Part shown: in pieces, positions 22,429 through 34,400 of the stretch | How the letters are laid out: the number at the start of each line of letters is the position of its first letter | Position numbering within the stretch: the stretch's first letter is position 1 | Source of the DNA: Anaeramoeba flamelloides | Taxonomy: Eukaryota; Metamonada; Anaeramoebidae | Length of the DNA stretch: 64,000 nt | NCBI GenBank assembly: GCA_027625915.1 | Contig: JANTQA010000057.1 | Coordinates: 620,001-684,000, forward strand | Reading direction: 5' to 3' | Notes under the pieces: model-generated | Seen by the model: only the letters and a program-made list of their open reading frames with translations | Databases searched by the model: none | Told to the model about the DNA's origin: nothing | Program-made: the position numbers and the translations under genes

Positions 22429-25400
22429 ATGTCCAAAAACATTTTAAAAAAATTAACTGGATGGCAAGATCAAAACAAGACACCTTGTAAAAGGTTACGT
22501 GCACTTTCCGAGTATCTTGGTAATCTATTTTTTAAATAAAAAAATAAAAAAAAAATCTTACTGTTTTATAAACAAGCCAATTTGTTGACTCTTTTTATTT
22601 AAACAATAACCATAACTATTGTCTCAATTAGCACTTACAACTGAAGAAGAACAATTGCAATTTTTTAATAAGAAATATGAAGAGATCTTTCCTTTACTTA
22701 ACGAAGCTTTTCATGGGAAGGAAGTATCAACAAAAAAGAAGAGTAAGATTTGTTCAAAGAATCTCTTTTTTTTTTTCATTGAATGTTTCTCAAAGAAAAA
22801 ACAAAAAACAATAAAACAATTATTTACACTTTCTCATCAAAACCTATCCCAAAACAAAATCTCTATTTAACCACTTTTTTGTTTTTTCAATGATAATTAG
22901 AAACTAAGCTTCCTTCAAACACAGATTATACGATGCTATTTAAAATTTTTGAGAATCTTCTTATATTTATCAAAAAAACAATAAAATCAAGGTGGCAGAA
23001 CAGGAATATACGTAAGATAACTAACAACTCACCTTTTTTCTTCTTTTTTTATTTTTGCTTAACCATAAGCAAAAGTGAATTTTAAAGAAATAATAAACCA
23101 AATGAGGAAATCTTTGTAATTTTCTCCTAAAACTTTTGCAAAAAATTCCCAAAAATAATCAAAATAGTCGAGTTAATTGAATTTCTTTGTAGTACCGAAA
23201 ACAAGCCATCTGTAAGAGAAAGAGGATTTAGAATTTTAATTATCTTTATTGATGTTCTTGGGGAAAATACTGATCCATTAATTTTTTCTCTTTTGCAATC
23301 TGCAATTCATTTTGGGCCATTTCTTGAAGACTATGGTAAAAATACGGTTAGGTTAACAACAACACCAATTAAAAGTAAATAATTGAATTTGTCTTTTTAT
23401 TTTTTTTGAGTTTTTTTTTCTGCTTACTCTCATAACATTTCCAAATAAGAAAATTTTCCTTTATGAAAGAAAAGAAAGTGTTATTTTTTTTTGACTACCT
23501 TTCTTGAGGGTCCAGTCACTTACCGTGACCCCCCCCCCCGTCCTCAAGGGATTGTTTACCACCAAAAATTGCATTGTGAAATTTCGCTGTTTATTGTCGT
23601 AAAAAATCCAAATAACAAAAAAAAATAAATTTATAGGATATTCGGAGTCAAAAATCCAAATGAAAAATAAATGTTTAAAGCAATCTTTTCTTGTTTTATA
23701 TTTACTAAATGACTTAAATTTCTTTAATATAAAAAAAATTATTTAAAGTAAAAAATTAATTTAATTCTATTTAATCCAATTTGTGGTTGTTTTATAACCC
23801 TCTATATTTGACCAAAGTTTGGATGTTGTAACACCCTTTGAAAAAAATAACTCATTTTATAGATAAAAAGAACATATTTGAAAAAAAGCTTTGAGATCTC
23901 AAAAAGCGCCAAAGAGCAAGACACTTCAAAACTGATGCAATTGTATTCAAAATTATAATTAATAACAGTAATTTAAATTGAAAATTGAGTGTCTCTCTTT
24001 GGTGCACTTTTTTCTAAAAATGTCCTTGTTTTTCATTGTTGATTTTTAGAAATCTATCATAAACCACATTCTGGTTCGTTTTTAATTGGTATTAGAAACT
24101 CATAAAAATTACGAAGAATTTTTTTCAATTCCAAACAATTATTTTTTCACTGTAATGGATCTACTCTTAAAAAGTTTTAAAAACCCTCTGGCAAAATTTT
24201 CTTTTAAATATGAAAACAACACTGTTAGCGACGTCAATTTCTTTTTTATTTCTTTTCACACCAATTAAAACAACTTACCTATTGTTTTAATGCACGGAAT
24301 TTATCCAATATTTCATACATACCAAAAAAAAAAAAAAATAATAAAAAAAAAAAACAGACTAGAATTAGAAAAAGGATCTTCTTAATTGGAAAAATATACA
24401 ACAAAAGCAGTTTTTTAAAAGATATGTTATTCTGTATGATCAACAAAATTTTTTCTAATTAAAAATAATGAATAAATTATTTTAGAATTTATCAACTTAT
24501 TAAAAAACGATGAATTTGTAACCACAAGTTTTTATCAGTTATCACTAATGACGATTTATTGGGTATTAATATAATATCATGATTTTTAATAAATTGGGAT
24601 TTTTAAAATTAACTTGTGAACTAAAAAAAAAGTGTCCATAATTTATTTCGAATTTGAAAGAATATTCACGTAACAATCATAATATTTTGCAAATTCATGA
24701 ATAAATTATTTTGAAAAAGTCAATCGACTGAAAAAGATAGTAAATTTTCCTTTACAAAGGCATTGATTTCTATATTTTTTAGTTCAAATTAGATAAACTT
24801 TTTTAAAAAACCCTTAAGGGACTAGTCTCTATAATTTTTTATTGACCAATTTCTAAATAAGGATTTATTATCTAGAAATATGCTTAATATTGAAAATAAA
24901 CATGGGTTTTCAAATCTAAGTAATTGGCAAAAATTTTCTCAATCTCTATTAAATTTAGGTAAAAAAATTTAATAGAGATTAGTCCCTTAATATAAATCTA
25001 ATAATAATTTAAATATTTTTAATAGATCATTTATTTTTATTTTTTGGAAATTCAATTGTATTCCCAAGATTTGTAAGATACGTTTTATTGTAGGAGTTAA
25101 AGAAAATTATATTTTTTGATTTTCTAATAATGGAAAATCAATTCGAAAAACAACTGAAATTTCCAGCCATTTCTTAATTGAAAAAAAAAAGATTTAGTTC
25201 AACATGTTCAAATATTTGCAGATGACTTAATTTTAATAATGGAAGTTCCCTATTCCAGAAATTGGGAAAAAGTTAATAAAAATTTATAAAATTATCCAAG
25301 AATTTGGAATGAACACAAATTTTGAAAAAACTTTCAAATAAAACTAATTATCTGAAATAAAATATTTAGGAATTTGGCTTCGAAAAAGAGAAACATTTAC

Positions 25401-28400
25401 AAAAAAGCTTTAAAAAAGGAAAACAAATTTTCAAAAAATCAAAATTATTTTTAATCAACAAAAATTATCTAAATGAAGTAAAATTACAAATGCTTGAATT
25501 GATATGTATAAGCCAACTATTTTATGAACTTGTAATTTTTAATCTAACCCAAAAAGATTTCAACACGATTGATGTTTGGATAAATAAAAAAGTCATGAAA
25601 TTTTTAAAAATTAATCCACGCTCTCCAAGAATAATTTATAAAACTGAAGCAAAAATAGATCAAGTCAGAATTTCGATCTATAAAAGAAGATACAAACTTA
25701 AAAAAGAAACATAGAACTTCTGGTTTTTTTAAAACATTTCGAAAAATTTTAAGTTTTCAAAAAAAGATGATGAAAATATTAATTGGAAAGTAGAAAACTT
25801 AAAATTATTAGATATGAATCTAAATCAGTTTAGAGAAAATTTAATAATAATAGTTTTGGATGGAAAGGTCAAGAATATTTAAAAACTATTAGGCAATATA
25901 ATAACAATATAAATAAACAGTCGTGTCATCGGGTGCAGTAGAGTACTGTCAAGTGCCCAGGTTTTCTTGAGGTTTTCTGAAATTAAAAAAACCTAACGTA
26001 GCTTTTCCAGAATTCAAAAGAATAGAGAAAAATAATGGATTTTACTTAATTCTTTTGAATTCTGGAAAAGCTAACAGCAGTTTTCTTGAGGCTTTCTGTT
26101 TTATTATAAAATCTATTGATTTTCCAAATAAACAGAAAACCCAAGAAAACTTAACGGAACTTTTTCTTTCATTTAAGAAATGAAAAGATAATCTAAGAAA
26201 TTTTCTGTTTAATCAAAAATTAAAAAACCTAAAGACACACAAATATTTTAAAATGGAAGGGTCCAACTTCCATATTAAAACTAAGAAATTTCACAAATTT
26301 ACCTAAATAGATATTCTTATGTATACGATAAGAATAAAATCAAAACAAAATCTTGCAATTTATAAGGTATTTCCAAAAAAGTGGGGCATTTTTTTTTACA
26401 TTTCATAAAAAATAATCTTTTTTAGTAAAGATAATCATTAATCAACAATACCAAATTAAGTTTAATATTTATACCAATTGAATTAATGGCTATGTATTTA
26501 ATTCAAAATATATTTGTTGAAATATTTCCAAAAAATGAAAAAAAAAAAATAGCACTTTTTTTGGTTAAAGCAATGTACGACCAACAATAATAAAAAACTG
26601 GAGAAATATGGAAAGGGTACAAATGATTTTTTAAACATGAAAACGCAGTTATATGTTTTTAATTATATTGTAAATTTTGTTTAGATTACACAAGTTATGA
26701 AAATGATTTTTTCGATCAAAAAGAAAATAATAAACACCAATTTTCACACCTAAAAAATATCAGATAAAATCGAGATCAGAAATTTTAATATATTTTATTT
26801 ATGCAATACAATACTAAGATACCAATTGAATTATTATCAAGAATCTATAAATGGTGGTTAATGATTTTATATATTTAAATCCTTTTTAGAAGAATGGGTT
26901 ACATAAATATATTTTAAAATAAATTTGCACCACTTTCTTGGAAATAGTTTACAAAAAATATTTCAACGTAGAAATAGATTAAGATATCGATCATTTTTTT
27001 TGTGAGACTGCCCATTTTATAAAGAAAACCCAATAATTTAGGATTCAAGAACAAATTCAAATAAAAAAAAATAATAATAATTTATAAAAATTTATAAAAA
27101 TAATATCTTTGATATTATTCAAAATAAAGAATCACTATTCATTGATTTTTGGAAGAAGTTGGTCGATAAATTGATAAAATTAAACATCAATTAACAATAA
27201 AATATAATTCTAAATATTTTTAAAATATTCCAAAAAGATAATCAAAATAATTAAAGTAATTAATTTCGAAACATAGAGCAGAATTATTCAAAACAATAAA
27301 AAAACAAAAATAAATAATGAAATCCCTAAATTGTGTTCAAATTTATAATTAATTTCATCCAAACAGTATATTCACAGAATAGTCTCAAAAAAGTGAAGAA
27401 TAAAAGTTTTCAAAAGAGTTACTCATAATTCTTAAAAGATTGAATCAAACAGTTTGGGTATTAAAACTTTTTAAAACTTTTCGTTCTTCACTTTTTTAAA
27501 TGCACTTTATTAAGTCTTGGATATTAAATGTAAATTTGATTATGTTGGGGAGGCAAAATCTTCAATTTATTGATTAAATATTATATTTTTCCAAGAATAT
27601 TTTAAATAAAAAATTGTAATTCCCAACTCAAAATTTTTTTACAAATCACATAATCTTTGTTTTTTTTAATACGAATAATAGAATTTTCCTCGTTTTAATA
27701 TTCTAGTAATATAAAAAAGATTTAATGTTAAGTTTTAAATATGAATAATGATTTTTTGATTAAATTTGATTTTATATGTTTACAAATTATTGAATTCAAA
27801 TGTCTTTTTCTTTCTTCAATTCCATTAAAATATTCATCTAATCATTTAAATAGTTCCTGTCCCAGGCGCAAGTACAAAAGATTTTTCAAAGGATACCAAA
27901 GAAGAAAAAATAGAATTAATGAACGAATTATTAGGCTTTATTACAAACCAAACTAAACAAAAAACATTTTGGATTGAATCCTTTTTAAGATGTTTTGTTA
28001 CAATTTGTTATCCACTTGTGTCAAAAGAAACTGGATTATTACAAAATGATATTCGTAAGTAATTAATTTTTTTTGTCTCATTCTTATTTTTTTTAGTAAA
28101 CTTTACAAAATTTTCTTTTTCAGTAGATTTTGACAATAAGCAATTCTCGTTAAGGGATTCGCGTCTGCTAAGGAGAAGTCTAAGATTAAAGTAAGTTGTT
28201 ATTGGGTAAATCACCTAAGTGTGCCATGGTTCAAATAGCTCTAATAAGTCCATTTAGTCAATTTTGTAATATTTATTGATACCCTTAAATTAAAAATGAT
28301 CTTTGTATCTGTAAAAAACCCCAACAATTACAGAAAAAAAATCTGCATTTCTTCACAAATTTAAAGGTTGGGTTATCAATCTAAAGAATCAAAAGTTGCA

Positions 28401-31400
28401 AAATATCTTTCTTAAATTTTTCGCGAAATGTAGATTATTTGCTAAAAAATTCAATTTTTTGAAAAAATTAAATAATTAACCAATAGATTCTTTGTACCAA
28501 TTATTTCGCAAATCTTGGAAATATATTGATGTCACAATAAGCTGAATAAAAAAGCAAACAAATCGAATCAGCCTTTGGGTTTTTTATGTTGTTGATGATT
28601 GAGTTAATCTTTAAAATTAAAAAATTATAAAAATAGTTACTTTTGGAATGTTCTAAATCTGAATTATTAAATTTGTAATACTATTATTTGGAATTTCAAT
28701 TTTCAAAGTTTGGAAAAGGAATTAAAAAAAAATTTCTCCAAAATGAAAATTTTTAATTGTGATCATTAGTAAAAAAAGCAATAATTTATTGTGAAATAAT
28801 ATTTAGAAATTGTTTAGAGTCACTACTATGTATGAAAAAATAAAATTGAAAAAATCAAGTTAGATAAAACTACGACTTTTATTAACCTTTCATCATTAAT
28901 AATAAAGTTTATTTTACAATATAATCAACATTCCAGAACTTCAAATTCATGAGACTATTGTATTTATTGTTGTTAGTATAACCACCTTTTTTAAAAGTCT
29001 CTAGTTTAGAAAAAAAAAAGTTTTTTTTGGGGTAAATATTTTTAAATGGATGCCACAATGAATTTTATATAAATTCAACTTTAGGATATTTTTTTGAATA
29101 GATAAGAACTAACAGTTTTGAAAATGCTTTACTCTAATAAAACTGAAATAGAGAAAAAAATTTCCACCTGATAATTATTGGAAAGACAAAAAAAAAAATT
29201 TTTTTCAATTTAAATCAATAAATAATTCTTTAATAGTCAAAATAATTGATTCCCCATTCGAAAGATATTTATTAAATTTAAAATGCCTTTAAAATAAACC
29301 AAATTTCAAAATAAATGGCCCAATTTTTATTTATTTTTTTTTTACTTTTTTTTATTTTGTTTTCTAAAAACAAATATTTCTAGTGTATAGAACTGAATAT
29401 TAAAATAATAATTTTATTATTATAATCAATTCTTCAATTTTTAAAAATATTTTATTTTCAAAATTTGATTTTTAATGGACCAATTATTTTGAAATGGAGT
29501 TTATATTGTTTTAACCACTTAACGGTCAGAAAAAAAAAATTTTTCAAATTTTTTATTATTAAATTGTAAAAAAAATCTTTAATAGAACCATGAAAAATTG
29601 GATTTTAAACTGAAATTGTAAAATATCTTTCAAAATAATTTCTAATCAAAGATCTCTTATTAACCAAAAGTGTTTATTATAAGTGAAGTTATCAAAAAAT
29701 TAAAAATTAGCAAATGTTTAATTTTTTTTTCAAAAAATTTTTTCATGATCGTGATTTGAACCATGTACCACTAATATCATTTACACCCAATTACAACATA
29801 CTTTAATTATAGACGAATCTATGGTGGCGCTAATCCCTAAAAGTGGAAAATTCTAAACAATCTTTAAAATTATTTAAATTTGAAAATATTCTGCTAATTT
29901 TTAATACCCACAAAGCAAAAAAAGAAAACTATATTTGAGATTTTAATTCATAAAAATTTGATTTTTGGAAGTAATTTTGTAAAACTTAATTTTTGATTGG
30001 GTAATTACAAATTAAAAATTAAATTTTTTTTAAAAAGATGAATTTAAAAAATGAATTTAATTTCAAACTAAGAAATAATTTTTTTTCAAACAGACATTGT
30101 AAAAAACTGTGCTAGATTAAATCACCAAGATAAGTTTTTTACATCAAATTATTTTCTAAACAGATCTTAAATTCCATATTTACTGAATTAAAAGATACAC
30201 AATACATATCTAGATTGTTTTAAATTATCATATTTTATCCCATTTTGGTAATTAATCAAGGTGAAAAAATAAGTAAAAAGTAATTTTTTCGGTCAAAGTC
30301 GTTTTAAAAAAGGGTGAACAAAAAAGTTTGAACAAAGTCCTGATACTAAACCTTGTCAACTGCTTTATTGATATTTTTAGAAAAATTTTTAAAAATTCAT
30401 GATTAATTTTTTTTTTTTTCTAAACTCCAGAAACAAATAAATGAAATACATTTCAATTGCTTATTTATTTTGGAATTGAAACAAAACTTTTATAAAATGA
30501 CACTATACCAGTACTTGAAATTTAAAGAGTACAAAAATTTCAGCTGATTTTCATTTTTCAATTCTGAAATATTTCTGACTTTTAGTTTAAGGTTCTTTGT
30601 TCTCCCAATATATATCTATCAAAAAATACGACATAAAAGGGTAACAAACAAATCTATTCATGATGAAAAATTTCGATCTATTTTTTTGAAAACCCTATTT
30701 GTAAAAGAAAATAAAAATGAAGTGAAAATTTTTTCCCATTTAATATTCAAATATTTTTTAAGAGACATAATTTATTTACAATTATTTTTCAAATATCGGT
30801 TGTACATCGTGATTTAATTAATTGCTTAATTTTTAATTTTGTTTCAGTTTATTTGTATCGATTTCTCTGTGTTAACAGAATAAAGTTAAAAGTTTTTGTA
30901 AAAATTTACTTTTGCTAACTAAATTTGTTCAGTTTTCAATAATAAAAAATTTTTTCGATCAATTATTTTCAAAAATTGATCAAATTCTTCCAAAATCAAA
31001 CCTTTTGCATCAAAAAAATCAATTTTTACAAAAATTAGGAATTTCTTTTGAAATATTAATAAACCAAAAAATAAATAAATTAAAAAAAAAACAAAAAATG
31101 ATCAAAATAAATAATGTAAATCAAAATAGAAACTGGATTCAAAAGCCATTGTCCATATGAAATTCAAACGATTATTATTGAACATTTCTTAAAATGGTTG
31201 AATGATACTGAATTACATTCCTTTCTCTTTGACAAGCAAAGAAACCAACAAATTATGTTAGAAATCTTTCGGCAGGGTATGCAATTACCAATGAAATATG
31301 ATCAAAGTGTATCAAAGATCTTGGAGCAATATGAGCTCTGGCTCAAGGTTAAAAAAGATCGGCCAGTGCCATTTAGCATTCAAGTCCAATTTTATTTTCA

Positions 31401-34400
31401 AACGATCATTCGGCATATTAAGGAGGGATTTTTCTTTTTTTATGAGCAAAGGGATTTGACAAGAGTGATTGACAGGTGTAAGCAATATTTATTATTTTTG
31501 GAGACGTTTGCACAACAGTCATCAGAGTATTTAACTCGCACCACATGGAATCATTTATTGGAATCATTATTGTCGATCACTAATCGTGTCTTTCTGGAAT
31601 TACAATTTGGAAAGAACAAAGAGCTTGGTTTGGCGATTTCAGGAGACCTAATTGGAACACTGATCACAATATGGCTCTGTGCACAAACCACTTCTCGATA
31701 TCATTGGGATTTGTTATTTACCACGTTCCAAAGAGCTCGAGAAAGTTTACCTGTAATTGTTCAATGGAAAAGGGCGCTGATCAAAATGAGTGTAATGTTT
31801 CATCATCATTTATTTGGGCTCGAAGAGAAAATATTAGACTCCAGAATGGAAAATGAGATGAGTAGAAGGAGAGAGCATACAATTCATCTGCAATCAGATT
31901 TTATTAGAAGAAATTTATTTTCAATCAATGTTAAAGATTCTGGTACATTGCTAATACCCGAGACAGGTAGTGAAGAAAATGATATCCCCTATTATATTAA
32001 TTTTGACAGTTTAAAATTTTCCAAAGAAATGGCGGTATTTTATTGGAAGCAATTTTTCCATTTAATTGGCAATATTAATCATATCAAATCTGATGAAATT
32101 CATTCGATGGCCATTGCTACCTATGTTGAAGTTTATGATTTGCTAATTAGAATTGAAAAAATGATTAATCAAACAATACAAATTAATTTAGCAAATAATG
32201 AGAATAAAGATAATAAAAATAAACCCTTGAAAAAAGAAAATGAAATAAATCTAGAAAAGGAACAAAATATTAACAATGAAAAGGGCAAGGAGAAAGAGAA
32301 AGACAAAGACAAAGACAAAGGGGAAGAGAAAGAGAATGATAAACAAATCAAATTCGGCTTGATGAAAAATTTCAAAATTAAAGAACTGCCATATTTTAAA
32401 TTATTTACTCCAATATTATTCGAAGCATGTTTAACTGAAGGGAAACATTCCAAAGGTAGAGCTATTGCATATGGTGGTATCTGTATTTTATTTTGCAAAC
32501 CTCAAAAAAACCCAATTCCTACCAAATATTTATCTCATTTTTATTATATTTTAGCCTTTGGCTTATGCTTAAAAGATGACAAAGTATTAAAAACCATTAT
32601 TAGATATTGCTCGCACTTTTATGGCTATTCATTTAAGGGCTCAAATGGATTAATTAATTCTTTTATCAAAATGCTCTCTTATTTTTTGGATCCTAATTAC
32701 CCAAACAGCGTTAGTGAAGTAGAATATTTACATGCAATTACTCTCTTAACCTCCATGATTTCAATTCAGGAACAATTTAAAAACATTGAAATGTTTGACT
32801 ATTCGACATTGCAACAAATTAATAAAAAATCTTTTGATCAAGTCGTATTAACTCAAGAAATCATTCAAAAGCAAATAATTCAGCAAGAGAAATTAAAAAA
32901 GGAAATAAATAGACTGAAAAAAAATCAAAATGAAAAAGAATTTGTGAAAAAAAAAAGAATCTTAAAAGAAAAAGAAATACAAAGAAAAGATCTCTTTTAC
33001 ATTGAATTACAAAAAAATGGTAATTTGGAAAAGTTAAATAATTTTTTAATTAATTTATCAAAGCCCCGAGAAAAAATTACAACCATTTTGGCCAAATTTT
33101 TAACAAACAAAACAAATTTAACAAAAAATATAATTTTATTTGGCTTATATTCAATCACTAATTGTGCCATTGTTGATTTAACTTCCGTTTATGGCGTTTC
33201 CAAAATTGTAATAACGAGGAGCCTCAATTGTTTGAAAAAATATTTACATTCAAAGAATCAATTTATTAACCATTCAACTAATTTATGCTTTTCATTAATT
33301 GCACCATTTGCAAAAAGCATTTCAAAAAAAGTAGATCCTAATTTAATTCCAAACATAATTAAAGAAAAATGTAATATCATTTTAAATCAAGTAAATAATT
33401 TGCCAAATTTGATAGTTATTGATAAATTTTCAAATATTAAAACTGAAAATAATAATAATTTAAGAATATCGAATTCGAGCTCAAATTCTTCACTAAGTAA
33501 TGACATTAATAACAACGACAATAATAACAATAAGAATAAGAATAAGAATTCCAATGATGAAAACAAGAACAACAATAATAATAATAATAATAATAATAAT
33601 GATCCCAATAAATTGCCATCTTATTTAAATTTCATTTTATCTTCCATTTTAGATTGGTTCATGAATGATGCAAAATTATTATTCAATGTTGAAATTACAG
33701 AATTGTTTTTTAAAACTTTATTTAATTGCTTGGGTATCAACGAGAAGACTATAAAAATGATTGAAACCATTCCAAAGCCTACGGATTTCATTAACCAGTT
33801 AACAGAAGACTCAAAATATTTGATCAATAAATTATCTAATTTAAATGAATCAAATGAATGGGATAAAGCTGAAATTCAAAACTTATTATTTAGAATCATA
33901 CAAGATACCAAGAATAAAAAATTAATTTTAGAAAAAAGATTAAAGCTTGATAAAGAAAGGGAATCTAAAAATAGAGGGTTGTTTCATGTTAGTCCAGAGT
34001 TAATGCAAACTTGCGAAATTGTGTTATTAAATTTATTTACCTTCTGGAATAATTATCCTCTTTGCGAAGGCCCCGAATGGATGTGCAGTCAATTTTTTGA
34101 TGATGAGGTTGATTTGGATCAAAATTTATTATTAAAAAGTAATAGTACTACAACCAGTAATAATATTCTAGGGTCGGGGTCAGGAACAGGAACAGGTGCG
34201 GGCGAAGAAATGTTCAATGAGGATAATGTTCAAATTGTACGAAAGGAAGTTCGAATTGAAAAAAGATTAACCTTTGAAGATTACTCAGCAATATTTGCCT
34301 TTAAAAATAATATCATAATTGCCTTGCATGAGTTGGTGCAAAATTTAAATGATCCAAAGGATCAAAACAAAGTTAGATTGATTTTAAGAGATTTGACTGG

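Larger units (their letters stand above)
25010..27190 (+). mobile_element. Degenerate LINE, copy 2, reverse-transcriptase part, interrupted twice
   Basis: A block reading QIFADDLILIME (FADD catalytic motif at 25215-25226) identifies reverse transcriptase of non-LTR type. Upstream is a NGKSIRKTT segment typical of the strand before it; downstream are KYLGIWLR, a NPRSPRIIYKTEA post-palm block, and near 26990 a DHFFCETAHF segment equivalent to the C-terminal zinc-knuckle of copy 1. Many stops and shifts. Palindrome B2 (25919-26240) and TIR element M (26365-26949) split it. Sense orientation to the host gene. Confidence 0.83.
23336..27853 (+). other. RalGAP alpha intron 4 (4,518 bp), a transposon stack
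   Basis: Runs from GTAAAA to AAATAG. In order it holds: TIR element D (from about 23502), an unexplained stretch with an open frame at 24086-24268, a small TIR element (24817-24987), a LINE (25010-27190) broken by palindrome B2 and TIR element M, and a short inverted repeat (27387-27497). Introns 1-3 of the same gene are only 112, 158 and 156 bp. Confidence 0.85.

Noticed and set aside
24086-24268. Extra RalGAP alpha exon in intron 4
   Set aside because: No similarity to RalGAP, no needed residues missing, and phase closes without it.
30912-31160. Open frame just before RalGAP exon 7
   Set aside because: Lysine/asparagine-rich low complexity in a frame that does not join exon 6 or exon 7.
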